A stretch of DNA of 32,197 bases from an uncultured Pelagibacteraceae bacterium (GCA_902531025.1 CACACV010000004.1:1-32197); one strand, 5' to 3'; positions 15,693 through 24,669 are shown, counted from the first letter of the stretch. The notes: generated by a model not told the origin, from the letters alone. Numbers and translations: made by a program.

Positions 15693-16802
15693 ATGAAAAA
15701 AACTATTGTAAAAAGTTGGAACGAGTGGGATCCTTTAAAACATGTAATTGTTGGAAGAGCAGATAATTGTTGTATACCTGCACCTGAACCTGCTGTAGAT
15801 GTAAAAATTCCCCCAGACTCAGTAATGAAAGGCAAACACGGTAGAAGAACTCAAGATTCTATAGATAAGGCAAATGAACTTCTAGATAAATTTGTAAAAA
15901 CATTAGAAGGTAGAGGAATAAGAGTGGATAGACCAACTCCTTTAAAATTTGACGAAAAAATTGCTACACCAGACTGGAAAGCAGAACACATGTTTGGATG
16001 TATGCCGTCCAGAGATGTAATTATTACGGTTGGAAAAGAAATGCTAGAAGCAACTATGAGTTTTAGATGTCGGTGGTTTGAATATTTAGCTTATAGACCA
16101 CTGTTACAACAATACTTTATGGAAGATCCGGGCATGAAACACGAGTGTGCTCCTAAACCTAGATTGACAGATAAAGATTACCATAAAAATTATTTATCTG
16201 ATGAAGTAAGTATTGAACAACGATTGGAATGGGCTGAAAAAAAATATTTTGTAACAACTGAAGAAGAACCTCTTTTCGATGCTGCAGATATATTAAGATT
16301 TGGCAAAGACTTAATAGTTCAGCATGGTTTTACTACTAATTTAAAAGGTATAGACTGGTTAAAAAGACATTTTCCTGATCATCGTGTTCATACTGTGAAT
16401 TTTCCAGGAGATCCTTACCCTATACATATAGATGCAACTTTTACACCTATCAAACCTGGGTTAATATTAAACAATCCTCAAAGAAAACTTCCGAAAGAAC
16501 AAAGAAAACTTTTTGAGGATAATGGTTGGGAAATTGTTTATGCGGCACAACCAGCTCACAACTCTCCTCCTCCTCTTACTTATTATTCAATATGGTTATC
16601 AATGAATATTTTAGTTTTAGATCCAAAAACTGTATGTGTGGAAAAAAGTGAAGTGTATCAAGCTGAACAACTTGATAAACTGGGTATGGAAGTAATACCA
16701 ATAGATTTTAGAGAGGCATATGGCTTTGGTGGAAGTTTACATTGTAGTACAACAGACGTCTACAGAGAAGGTGAGTTACAAGATTACTTTCCAAAACAAT
16801 AA
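15693..16802 (+). CDS. Glycine amidinotransferase family enzyme (AGAT-like)
   Basis: This 369-aa enzyme has the alpha/beta-propeller guanidino-group-modifying fold. Catalytic residues align with human L-arginine:glycine amidinotransferase: Asp199 in LFDAADIL, His245 in YPIHIDATF and Cys351 in GGSLHCSTTDV. The C-terminal end QDYFPK matches the family. The reaction moves an amidino group from arginine to an amine acceptor such as glycine, giving guanidinoacetate, or lysine, giving homoarginine; the acceptor here is unknown. It is followed closely by an EamA transporter and an Fe(II)/2OG oxygenase, suggesting production, modification and transport of a guanidino compound. Confidence 0.92.
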   Translation: MKKTIVKSWNEWDPLKHVIVGRADNCCIPAPEPAVDVKIPPDSVMKGKHGRRTQDSIDKANELLDKFVKTLEGRGIRVDRPTPLKFDEKIATPDWKAEHMFGCMPSRDVIITVGKEMLEATMSFRCRWFEYLAYRPLLQQYFMEDPGMKHECAPKPRLTDKDYHKNYLSDEVSIEQRLEWAEKKYFVTTEEEPLFDAADILRFGKDLIVQHGFTTNLKGIDWLKRHFPDHRVHTVNFPGDPYPIHIDATFTPIKPGLILNNPQRKLPKEQRKLFEDNGWEIVYAAQPAHNSPPPLTYYSIWLSMNILVLDPKTVCVEKSEVYQAEQLDKLGMEVIPIDFREAYGFGGSLHCSTTDVYREGELQDYFPKQ

Positions 16803-16826
16803 AATTAACATATGAAATAGAGGTAT

Positions 16827-17780
16827 ATGACCTTTAATAATAATAATTCTCAAGGAATTATTTTTATTCTATTAGGCATGGCTTTTTTTTCAATTCAAGA
16901 TGCTTTAATAAAGTTTATTTTTCAAGATATAGCGTTATTCGAACTGTATTTTGGAAGAACTTTAATACAGGCATTTTTGTTAATATGTTTTTTAATTATT
17001 ACTAAAAAAACTTTTACTTTAAAAACTTATTATCCAGCTTTAACTTTGGTCAGGGTATTTTGCTTCTTTTTTGGTTTTAGTTTTTTTTATATCTCTTTAA
17101 CTTTTATGTCTCTAGCTATGACAAGTGCATTATTTTTTTCCTGTCCTTTTTTTATGTCTATTTTTGCAATAATTTTTTTAAATGAAAAAATCGGAATAAG
17201 ACGGTGGAGTGCAATAATTGTTGGTTTTGTCGGAGTTTTAATAGTTTTAAATCCGAATTTTGATGACTTTAATTTTTTTAAATTAGCACCAATTGCGTGT
17301 GCATTTTGTTATGCCATTGCAATGACTATTACAAAGTACACTTCTGAAAAAGATAGCATTTATACACAATTGGCTTGGTTATATATTTTTGCATTGCTTG
17401 TAGGTTTCATAATTTATTTAATTTCAGGTGATGGAAAGTTTAATACTTTTTCAGACCCGACTATGCAATTTATTTATAGAGAATGGTTTTCCAATCCAAC
17501 GGATACATGGCCTTACGTATTAGTTATGGGAATTGTTGCTTCTATATCTTTCTTTTTTGTTTTTAAAGCTTACAGCATTGCTTCTCCTTCAATTGTGTCT
17601 TTATTTGAGTACTCATATATCTTGTGGGCAATTTTAGCAGGATATTTATTGTTTGATACAATACCAGTTCCTAGAACATTTATTGGAACAGCTTTGATTG
17701 TAGGTGCTGGTTTTTATATTTTTTTTAGAGAAAAAGTTACAGGTCAAATGATTGTAACCGATACCCTAACAAATAGATGA
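16827..17780 (+). CDS. EamA/DMT-superfamily transporter
   Basis: This 317-aa inner-membrane protein has ten hydrophobic segments in two EamA repeats. The first repeat begins with GIIFILLGMAFFSIQDALIK and ends with VLIVLNP, and the second includes the SIASPSIVSLFEYSYILWAILAGYLLF block typical of metabolite exporters. A GAGG-type ribosome site precedes the start. Its last 4 nt overlap the dioxygenase gene. The context with AGAT suggests movement of a guanidino or amino-acid-derived product. Direction and substrate are inferences. Confidence 0.9.
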   Translation: MTFNNNNSQGIIFILLGMAFFSIQDALIKFIFQDIALFELYFGRTLIQAFLLICFLIITKKTFTLKTYYPALTLVRVFCFFFGFSFFYISLTFMSLAMTSALFFSCPFFMSIFAIIFLNEKIGIRRWSAIIVGFVGVLIVLNPNFDDFNFFKLAPIACAFCYAIAMTITKYTSEKDSIYTQLAWLYIFALLVGFIIYLISGDGKFNTFSDPTMQFIYREWFSNPTDTWPYVLVMGIVASISFFFVFKAYSIASPSIVSLFEYSYILWAILAGYLLFDTIPVPRTFIGTALIVGAGFYIFFREKVTGQMIVTDTLTNR

Positions 17781-18748
17781 TTAAAAAAACCTTTATTCCA
17801 ACAATAAATATTTCATCTTTAATTAATAATAAGTTTGAAACAAAAATTGCAATAAAGACAATAAAAAAGATAGAAAAAGCATGCATTGATGTAGGTTTTT
17901 TTCAAGTGGTTGGGCATGGGATTAATTTACAAGAGATTAATAAAACTTGTGCCATAGGTTATAAGTTTTTTAATTCATCTAGTAATAATAAAAAAAAATT
18001 ATCACCTAAAAAATGGAATAAAAAAAATAAAAATCTTTATAGAGGGTATTTTCCAAATGATGTAAACGGCAAAGAAGGTTTAGATATAGGAGATTTAAGA
18101 GTAAATAAAAGTTATTCTACAAAGATTAAAAATCAATATATAGAATATTTAAATTTAAATAAAAGTTTTAACAAAAACTCAATTAAAATACTAGAGAAGT
18201 ACTTTGATAAAGTCTTTTCTTTAAGTGAAAGCTTATTTAAATGTATAATAAGACTTTATAAAAAAAATCCTGATATCTCTTATAAAGCTTTTTCAAGATT
18301 AAAAACACTTAGTACTTTAAGATTTAATTACTACCCAAATCAATCTAAACCTGTTGAAATATCAAAACATGATGGGGTTGCTTTAGGTTGTGAAACACAT
18401 GTTGATAGTGGAATATTTACCGTGCTTTACCAAGATAAAAAAGGTGGTCTACAAGTACAAAATAGAAAAACTAAAAAATGGCACAGTATTCCATTTAATA
18501 AAGAAGCTTTAGTAGTAAATACAGGTAGAGCCCTTGAGTATTTAAGTAAAGGAAAGTTTAAAGCAACAAATCATAGAGTTTTATGGAATAAGCAAAAAAG
18601 ACTTTCGATTCCTTTCTTTTTTGAACCATCCTATGATTTTAAAATGAACCATGATTTTTTAAATACTAAGAAAACCAATAATAAAGGTTTGATTTATGAA
18701 AAATTTCTTAATCAGTCTTTAAAAAAATTCATTGAATATCAAAGATAA
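17777..18748 (+). CDS. Isopenicillin-N-synthase-like Fe(II)/2-oxoglutarate dioxygenase
   Basis: This 323-aa oxygenase has the plant-ACCO/IPNS architecture: an N-terminal DIOX_N-like segment with GFFQVVGHGI (residues 40-49) and a C-terminal double-stranded beta-helix. Iron ligands are His208 and Asp210 (CETHVDSG) and His266 (ATNHRVLW). The 2OG-binding pair is Arg275...Ser277 (RLSIPFFFEP). This group includes ethylene-forming enzyme and guanidino-amino-acid hydroxylases, which makes the upstream amidinotransferase notable. It is the last gene of the AGAT-EamA unit. Its Lys/Asn-rich composition is in keeping with AT drift. The substrate is unknown. Confidence 0.9.
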   Translation: MIKKTFIPTINISSLINNKFETKIAIKTIKKIEKACIDVGFFQVVGHGINLQEINKTCAIGYKFFNSSSNNKKKLSPKKWNKKNKNLYRGYFPNDVNGKEGLDIGDLRVNKSYSTKIKNQYIEYLNLNKSFNKNSIKILEKYFDKVFSLSESLFKCIIRLYKKNPDISYKAFSRLKTLSTLRFNYYPNQSKPVEISKHDGVALGCETHVDSGIFTVLYQDKKGGLQVQNRKTKKWHSIPFNKEALVVNTGRALEYLSKGKFKATNHRVLWNKQKRLSIPFFFEPSYDFKMNHDFLNTKKTNNKGLIYEKFLNQSLKKFIEYQR

Positions 18749-18767
18749 GAATAATAATATCAACCTA

Positions 18768-18850
18768 TAAAGCGATACATAACTCATCGTACCTAAGTAA
18801 TGGTTTACGAAAGCGGGATAGGTCGTCTTTAAATTAATTTTTAAAGGAGG
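18768..18850 (+). promoter_or_regulatory. Riboswitch-like structured 5' leader of the monooxygenase operon
   Basis: The 107-bp gap contains nested complementary segments. TAAAGCG (18768-18774) can pair with CG-T-CTTTA (18824-18831), enclosing an ACCTA/TAGGT helix (18791-18795 with 18819-18823). The same CTTTA can instead form a perfect 7-bp hairpin CTTTAAA/TTTAAAG (18827-18833 with 18840-18846), which covers the first bases of the strong Shine-Dalgarno AAAGGAGG (18843-18850). CGAT/ATCG (18773-18776 with 18786-18789) is a further alternative. Mutually exclusive helices ending at the ribosome site are what a translational switch looks like. I could not match it to a known riboswitch class. A TATAAA at 18766-18771 might instead be a -10 box. 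Confidence 0.4.
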
Positions 18851-18855
18851 CTTTA

Positions 18856-20025
18856 ATGAAATTTGGTTACTTTTGTAATACTACTAACTGGACGCACAAA
18901 CCTTACGATAAACTCTTAGACGAAACTAAAGAGATAACTGAATACTGCGATCAAAATAATTGGAATTCTATATGGTTTACTGAACATCATTTTAATCATG
19001 AAGGAATGGAGTCTTGTACAAATCCATTAATGCTTGGAACTGATGCTGCCGCAAGAACAAAAAATATTAGAATAGGACAAGCAGCAAATGTAATTACTTT
19101 TCATAATCCAATAAGACTCGCAGAAGATATAGCTACACTTGATCAACTTTCAAAAGGAAGAGTAGAAGTTGGAGTTGCAAGAGGAATTTACGGAAGAGAA
19201 GCAATCAATCTAAATGTTGAAGCTGACATGAAAGATCAGGCAAAAAATTTTAGACTTTTTGCTGAAACTCTAGAAGTGTTAAAAAAAGCATGGTCAGAGA
19301 AATTTTTTAGTCATAAAGGTGAATTTTATACATATCCACATCCTGATCATGTTTGGCAGCACGATATGAGCCCTCCAAGTCAAGAATTTATGAATATGGA
19401 TGATAATACAATAAAAAAAATTAGCGTTGTTCCTAAACCTTATCAGAAACCTCATCCTCCAATTCATCAAGTAGTCGATGGTATTAGGTCTATCGAGTGG
19501 GCCGCACAAAATGGAATAAATGTTATTATGTGGATACCTACAGTTAAAGCTCTAAAAATAAAATTTGAAGCTTATAAAAATGCAAGATCCGAAGCAGAAA
19601 AAAGAAATGTCCCTATGGGAGAAGGTGTGTCTCTAGTAAGAGATATGTTTGTTGCTGACACAATGGAAGAGGCTAGAGAAAAAGCTGGAGAACATATGGT
19701 CAATTATATGAGATGGGTTTGTCATTGGAGAGGGCTTGGCAATCATATGGATCCAGAAGAAGAATTGCCTGTGACTAAAGGAAAGTTAGATTTATTAAGT
19801 TACGATTTTTTACATAAAAGAAATATGTTATTTGGTACCCCTGAATATGTAATAGATAAAATTCATGAACTAAAATCAGAATTAAATTTGCAAAATTTAC
19901 AAGTATGGTCCAATTTTCCTGGAGTCAAACATGAAGATTGTATGAAAAGTATTAAATTGTTTACTGAAAAAGTAATACCTCACTTTAAAGATGATTTAGA
20001 AACTGAAGTAAAAAAAGTTTCGTGA
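18856..20025 (+). CDS. LLM-class (luciferase-like) flavin-dependent monooxygenase
   Basis: This 389-aa TIM-barrel oxygenase uses reduced FMN or FAD. The bacterial-luciferase-family layout is clear: FGYFCNTTNW at the start, WFTEHHF (residues about 40-46), the ANVITFHNPIRLAEDIATLDQLSKGRVEVGVARG block, and a late FGTPEYVIDKI. Such enzymes oxidatively open N-heterocycles, sulfonates or long-chain substrates and need a separate flavin reductase, which is not visible here. It begins the operon behind the structured leader with a very strong ribosome site, and its stop overlaps the GTG of the next gene. Confidence 0.93.
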   Translation: MKFGYFCNTTNWTHKPYDKLLDETKEITEYCDQNNWNSIWFTEHHFNHEGMESCTNPLMLGTDAAARTKNIRIGQAANVITFHNPIRLAEDIATLDQLSKGRVEVGVARGIYGREAINLNVEADMKDQAKNFRLFAETLEVLKKAWSEKFFSHKGEFYTYPHPDHVWQHDMSPPSQEFMNMDDNTIKKISVVPKPYQKPHPPIHQVVDGIRSIEWAAQNGINVIMWIPTVKALKIKFEAYKNARSEAEKRNVPMGEGVSLVRDMFVADTMEEAREKAGEHMVNYMRWVCHWRGLGNHMDPEEELPVTKGKLDLLSYDFLHKRNMLFGTPEYVIDKIHELKSELNLQNLQVWSNFPGVKHEDCMKSIKLFTEKVIPHFKDDLETEVKKVS

Positions 20026-21719
20026 GCAAAATAAAAAGGCTGACTGGCGGTCAAGCAGCAATTAAATCTTTAAAAAAAGAAAAAGTTAAGCATGTTTTTG
20101 GTTTAATTGGTTCTGCTACAATGGAAATGTTTGATGCCATTTATCACGAGAAAAATATAAAATTTATAGGAGTTCGTGATGAAAGAACTGGTACACACAT
20201 GGCAGATGGATATGCAAGAGCATCTAATCAACCCGGTATTATACTTGCTGGACAGAATGGTCCTGGTGCAACCAATTTAGTTACAGGACTTGCGCAAGCG
20301 AAAGCGGCCTTTTCTCCTGTAGTTTCAATTGCAGGTTCATATTCTACAAAAGATAAAATGGAAGATGCTTTTCAAGGACTTGATCAACAATCTTTATTTG
20401 AACCAGTAACAAAAAAAACTTGGACAGTAAAAAATACTAAAAAAATTCCAAAAACTTTTAGTGATGCTTTTAACATTGCAATGTCACCCAGAAGGGGACC
20501 GGTATGTATTAATTTACCAAGAAATATTTTAGCTGATAAAGGAAATTTTAAAATCAATGAGAAAAATCAATCATTTGATAATCAAAACTCAACTAAAGCA
20601 AAATCTAACTATATAAAAAAAGCTTTAAAGATTATCAGTAATTCAAACAAAACTGTTATTATTGCTGGTGGTGGCATTAAATATACATCAAGATATAAAA
20701 TTGTAATTAAATTGGCAGAATTATTAAACGTCCCAATAGTAACTGCAGCTGGACATGGAGATGCTATACCATTTAATCATAAACTAAATGCTGGACAAAT
20801 GGGTCCAAGAGGCAATCCAGTTGCATCCAAATTAGTTAAAGAGGCAAGCGTTATAATTGCTCTTGGAACAAGACTGGGATTTAATTCAACTTTTTATTCT
20901 TACGAAAATATAAATAAAAAAGCAAAAATCATACAAGTCGAATTGGAAAAAAGTATGATAGCAAGATACTTTCCTGTAGCAGTAGGAATTTATGGAGATG
21001 CTGCCACAATAACTGGCCAATTATATAAAGAAATTAAGAAACAAAATGTTGCCCTTGATTTAAAAAAATGGACCAATAACTATTTAAATGAAAGAAAAAA
21101 ATTTCTACTAAACAGAGATAAATTTAAACAGAAAAATTTTCCTATTCAGCCCAATAGTTTATTTAAACAACTAAGACAAGTGCTTCCAAAAAACTCTGCA
21201 ATAACATTAGATGCAGGCACTCTTTGTCTACAAGCTACAGATGCTCTTGAATATTATAATCCTCCATCTTTATTTACTCCTTTAGACTTTGGTTTAGTTG
21301 GATTTTCTTTTGCATGTGGATTGGGTGTTAAAGTTGCAAAACCAAATAAAAAAGTAATTAGCCTTATGGGAGATGGGGGTTTTGGAATGACAATTTCAGA
21401 ATTAAGTACTGCCGTTGAATATAATATTAACACAATAACTATAGTCATGAACAATAAAAGCTGGGGAGCTGAAAAGGCTTACCAAAAAGATTTTTATGGA
21501 AAAAGATATTTGGGAGCTGATATTAGCAGTCCACCTTTTGATAAAGTTGCTGAGCTATATGGCGCTAGAGGTTTTAATGTTAAAAAAGTTTCAGAAATAA
21601 ATCAAGCCGTTAGTGAAGCTTTAAAAATAAATAAACCTGTGGTTATTGATGTTGATGTAGATCCAAAAGCACTATACAGTTTTAGAAGAGATAGTTTTAA
21701 ACATAGATCAACAAAATGA
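20022..21719 (+). CDS. Thiamine-diphosphate-dependent enzyme, acetolactate synthase-like
   Basis: This 565-aa enzyme has the three-domain ThDP fold. Catalytic Glu54 is in VRDERTGTHMADGYAR, the substrate domain has GQNGPGATN, and the ThDP/Mg motif GDGGFGM is near residue 450, followed by MNNKSWG. It belongs to the acetolactate synthase/sulfoacetaldehyde acetyltransferase/glyoxylate carboligase group, but lies in a catabolic operon with no IlvN-type subunit. A carboligase, decarboxylase or C-C lyase acting on a 2-keto-acid or aldehyde from the monooxygenase pathway is more likely than branched-chain synthesis. It starts at a GTG overlapping the LLM stop by 4 nt. Confidence 0.9.
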   Translation: MSKIKRLTGGQAAIKSLKKEKVKHVFGLIGSATMEMFDAIYHEKNIKFIGVRDERTGTHMADGYARASNQPGIILAGQNGPGATNLVTGLAQAKAAFSPVVSIAGSYSTKDKMEDAFQGLDQQSLFEPVTKKTWTVKNTKKIPKTFSDAFNIAMSPRRGPVCINLPRNILADKGNFKINEKNQSFDNQNSTKAKSNYIKKALKIISNSNKTVIIAGGGIKYTSRYKIVIKLAELLNVPIVTAAGHGDAIPFNHKLNAGQMGPRGNPVASKLVKEASVIIALGTRLGFNSTFYSYENINKKAKIIQVELEKSMIARYFPVAVGIYGDAATITGQLYKEIKKQNVALDLKKWTNNYLNERKKFLLNRDKFKQKNFPIQPNSLFKQLRQVLPKNSAITLDAGTLCLQATDALEYYNPPSLFTPLDFGLVGFSFACGLGVKVAKPNKKVISLMGDGGFGMTISELSTAVEYNINTITIVMNNKSWGAEKAYQKDFYGKRYLGADISSPPFDKVAELYGARGFNVKKVSEINQAVSEALKINKPVVIDVDVDPKALYSFRRDSFKHRSTK

Positions 21720-22303
21720 AATTAGAAATAAGAAAGTTTACAAAATTCGTTGATAAGACTTTTATTGAAGGTGGAAAAAAAGCAAAAGAACCTGTCTTAA
21801 TGGTTTCTGTTGCAGCAGTTTTTAAAAATCCTTGGGATGGCCAAGGATTTGTTGAAGACCTTAAGCCTACAATCTTAGATTTAGCACCAAAACTTGGTGA
21901 TATTTTAGTTCCAGAATTAATAAAAGAAATTGGTTCACCAGAAAAAATTTTAGCTTATGGCAAAGCTGGGGTTGTTGGATTAAGCGGTGAGATAGAACAT
22001 GCATCTGCATTTATTCACACTTTAAGGTTTGGAAATAAGTTTAGGGATGCAGTTGGAGGAACTTCTTATTTAAGTTTTACTAATACAAGAGGACCTGCAG
22101 GATCAAAAATTTCTATACCAATGATGCATAAAACAGATTCTGGTTTAAGGCCCTATTATCTCACACAAGAATTTACTATTCATGATGCTCCGTTTGATAA
22201 TGAAATAGTAATTGCTATAGGTGGTGCTTCTAGTGGAAGAGCGCATGCAAGAACTGGTGATAGATATCAAGATATGAAAGAAATGGGCATTGAACCTAAA
22301 TAA
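21716..22303 (+). CDS. 'Amino acid synthesis' family protein (PF06684/DUF1185)
   Basis: This is a soluble 195-aa protein. Features I associate with PF06684 are VSVAAVFKNPWDGQGFVEDL (residues about 30-49), AYGKAGVVGLSGEIEHASA (78-96), the GNKFRDAVGG core and the C-terminal ASSGRAHARTGDR. A structure of one family member shows a variant of the chorismate-mutase-like fold and suggested a role in amino-acid metabolism; the reaction is not established as far as I know. The charged HA-R-GDR end may be an active site. It overlaps the upstream ThDP enzyme by 4 nt, so it is a fixed member of this pathway. Confidence 0.85.
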   Translation: MKLEIRKFTKFVDKTFIEGGKKAKEPVLMVSVAAVFKNPWDGQGFVEDLKPTILDLAPKLGDILVPELIKEIGSPEKILAYGKAGVVGLSGEIEHASAFIHTLRFGNKFRDAVGGTSYLSFTNTRGPAGSKISIPMMHKTDSGLRPYYLTQEFTIHDAPFDNEIVIAIGGASSGRAHARTGDRYQDMKEMGIEPK

Positions 22304-22307
22304 CTAA

Positions 22308-23081
22308 ATGATCAATGCAAAAGATTCTAAAAATACTTTTTACATTCTAAATAGCAAACAAGACATCCCATTAGTTTTGATACATGGCGTCGGACTTAAT
22401 CATAAGATTTGGGATCCACAAATTAATTCATTTAATAATACAGTTTTGGCATATGACATTTTAGGTCATGGAAAAACACCTTTGACAAAATCAGATATAA
22501 ATTTTGATGATTTTTCTTCTCAATTGTTAAACTTAATAAATGAACTAGAGTTTGAAAAAGTACATTTGGTTGGTTTTTCTATTGGTTCATTAATAGCAAG
22601 AAATTTTGCTTGTAATTACAATGACAGATTAGAAACATTGACCTTGCTATGTTCGGTTTATCAAAGAAGTAAAGAACAGCAGCAAATAGTTAATGATAGA
22701 TTTGAATTATCAAAAAAAAGTAGATCTTTATCAAAACAAGCTCTCAAGAGATGGTTTACTGATGATTATATAAATAAAAATCCAAATATTTATGAAAAAA
22801 TTAGTTCTATGCTTGAAAAAAATAATATTGAAAATTTTTTAAAGGTTTACAGGCTATTTGTAGAACACCGGGATGATGAAAAATTTGAAAATATAAAAAC
22901 AAAAACACTAGTAATGACCGGAGAAAATGATATTGGATCAACACCTGAAATGTCATCAAAATTAAGTGAAAAAATTACTGGTTCTAAAGTCAAGATCGTC
23001 AGTAGTGGAAAACATCTCTGTAGTATTGAGTGTGCAGATGATGTAAACAACGCTATTAAGGAACATATTAAAAATGAGTGA
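22308..23081 (+). CDS. Alpha/beta-fold hydrolase (3-oxoadipate enol-lactonase-like)
   Basis: This 257-aa hydrolase has a complete triad: Ser91 in the elbow GFSIGS, Asp208 in TGENDIGS and His236 in SSGKHLCS. The HGVGLNHKIWD oxyanion region and AYDILGHGKT are PcaD-like. In the operon it would hydrolyse a lactone, amide or ester made by the flavin monooxygenase. It starts 4 nt after the PF06684 gene and overlaps the aldehyde dehydrogenase start by 8 nt. Substrate not determined. Confidence 0.9.
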   Translation: MINAKDSKNTFYILNSKQDIPLVLIHGVGLNHKIWDPQINSFNNTVLAYDILGHGKTPLTKSDINFDDFSSQLLNLINELEFEKVHLVGFSIGSLIARNFACNYNDRLETLTLLCSVYQRSKEQQQIVNDRFELSKKSRSLSKQALKRWFTDDYINKNPNIYEKISSMLEKNNIENFLKVYRLFVEHRDDEKFENIKTKTLVMTGENDIGSTPEMSSKLSEKITGSKVKIVSSGKHLCSIECADDVNNAIKEHIKNE

Positions 23082-24555
23082 GCTTAAAAAATATAAAATG
23101 TTTATTGATGGAGAATGGGTAGAATCAGATACTAAAAAAACTTTTGAAACTTTAAATCCAGAAAATAACAAGCCGTGGGCTTTAGTACCAGAAGCAAGTG
23201 CGAATGATGTAGACAAAGCAGTGAAAGCTGCGCAAAAAGCATTTGAAGGTGAATGGCCAAGATTATTGCCAAGAGAAAGAGGAAAATTTTTAAGAGCAAT
23301 TGCAAATAAACTTAGAGAAAATGCTGAATTACTTGGAGAGATTGAAACAATTGATACTGGAAAATTATTTAGAGAAACTAAAAAACAAGCAAACTATATC
23401 GCTGAATATTATGATTACTACGCTGGTATGGCTGACAAAGTTGAAGGAACAGTTTTGCCAATAGACAAACCAAACATTCAAGCTATTACCACAAGAATAC
23501 CGATTGGAGTTATAGCGGCAGTTATTCCATGGAATTCACAGATGTTGTTAACAGTAACAAAGCTTGCTCCAGCTTTAGCAATGGGAAATACTGTTGTAAT
23601 TAAATCTTCTGAATTAGCTCCAGCTGTTTTGTTTGAATTCGCAAAACTAGTAGAAGAAACAGGAATACCAAAAGGAGTTGTAAATGTAATAACTGGGTTT
23701 GGCGATCCATGTGGAAAAGCGCTAACCACACATAATTTGGTTGAAAAAATTGCTTTTACTGGTGGGCCTGAAACTGCAAGACATATAATAAGAAACTCTG
23801 CAGAAAATCTGTCTGAAGTAAGTTTAGAACTTGGAGGAAAAAGTCCCGTAGCTGTTTTTGATGATGCAAATCAAGAAAATGCAATTAATGGAATTACTGC
23901 AGGAATTTTTGGTGCAAGTGGGCAAAGTTGTATTGCTGGTTCAAGATTATATTTACAAAAAGGAATTTATAATGAATTTTTAGATAAACTCATAAAAAGA
24001 GCAGAAAAAATAAAAATTGGTACACCTATGGATCCTGAAAGTGAAATGGGTCCAATTAGTAATTTTAAACAATTAGAAATAATAGAAAAAAATATTAAAT
24101 TAACTGTTGAGCAAGGTGGAAAAATTAAATGTGGAGGCAAAAGACATTCCTTTTCAAATGAAGGGTATTATTTTCCACCGACAATTATTGAATGCGACAA
24201 TCATAATCTTCCAACTGCGGAGAATGAACTTTTTGGACCAATACTATCTGTAATGAAATTTGAAAATGAAAATGAAGTAATAAATAAAATGAATGACAAC
24301 CAGTATGGTTTATCCTCTGGTGTTTATACTGCTGACTTTTCAAGGGGAATGAGAGTTTCAAAGGCAATAAGAGCAGGAATTACATTTGTCAATACTTATA
24401 GATTAATTTCACCATCAGCACCATTTGGAGGAATGAAAGATAGCGGATATGGCAAAGAAGCAGGGATTGAGTCTATAAAAGATTACACAAGAGTTAAGAC
24501 AACTTGGTATTATACGTCAGACAAACCTACCTTAGATCCTTTTTCAATGAGATAG
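23074..24555 (+). CDS. NAD(P)-dependent aldehyde dehydrogenase
   Basis: This 493-aa ALDH-superfamily enzyme has the oxyanion Asn154 in IPWNSQ, general base Glu252 in LELGGKSP and the nucleophile Cys286 in GQSCIAGSR. IPWNSQMLL and the NTYRLISPSAPFGGMK region resemble dehydrogenases found in N-heterocycle pathways such as trigonelline ring cleavage, where an LLM oxygenase and an alpha/beta hydrolase also occur. That resemblance is from memory and needs a search. It is the last gene of the tightly coupled unit and oxidises an aldehyde intermediate to an acid. Confidence 0.93.
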   Translation: MSELKKYKMFIDGEWVESDTKKTFETLNPENNKPWALVPEASANDVDKAVKAAQKAFEGEWPRLLPRERGKFLRAIANKLRENAELLGEIETIDTGKLFRETKKQANYIAEYYDYYAGMADKVEGTVLPIDKPNIQAITTRIPIGVIAAVIPWNSQMLLTVTKLAPALAMGNTVVIKSSELAPAVLFEFAKLVEETGIPKGVVNVITGFGDPCGKALTTHNLVEKIAFTGGPETARHIIRNSAENLSEVSLELGGKSPVAVFDDANQENAINGITAGIFGASGQSCIAGSRLYLQKGIYNEFLDKLIKRAEKIKIGTPMDPESEMGPISNFKQLEIIEKNIKLTVEQGGKIKCGGKRHSFSNEGYYFPPTIIECDNHNLPTAENELFGPILSVMKFENENEVINKMNDNQYGLSSGVYTADFSRGMRVSKAIRAGITFVNTYRLISPSAPFGGMKDSGYGKEAGIESIKDYTRVKTTWYYTSDKPTLDPFSMR

Positions 24556-24643
24556 TTCGCTTAAGGCATATAAATTTAGCAGAAAATAAATAAAATTTAT
24601 CTATTGATATTATTTTTAGATCATATTTAATTTTATTTATATA

Positions 24644-24657
24644 AATTGTTAACAATT
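24644..24657. promoter_or_regulatory. 14-bp perfect palindrome before the ABC binding-protein gene
   Basis: AATTGTTAACAATT is a perfect palindrome ending 12 nt before the ATG and next to the AAAGGA ribosome site, in the 114-bp gap after the aldehyde dehydrogenase. Its position between probable promoter and ribosome site would suit a repressor operator controlling uptake. Chance in AT-rich DNA is possible. Confidence 0.4.
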
Positions 24658-24669
24658 AAAGGAAATAAT

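Noticed and set aside
16803-16826. Terminator between the amidinotransferase and EamA genes
   Set aside because: The 24-nt gap has no hairpin or T-run, so the genes are likely co-transcribed.
18768-18850. Leader as a known TPP, SAM, glycine, c-di-GMP or guanidine riboswitch
   Set aside because: None of the conserved core motifs I know for these classes could be found; partial matches such as ACGAAAGCGGGA were not enough. It is kept only as an unclassified candidate.
20022-21719. ThDP enzyme as IlvB or as sulfoacetaldehyde acetyltransferase (Xsc)
   Set aside because: No regulatory subunit or ilvC is adjacent, and no phosphotransacetylase or taurine genes are present. The catabolic operon context argues for a different reaction.
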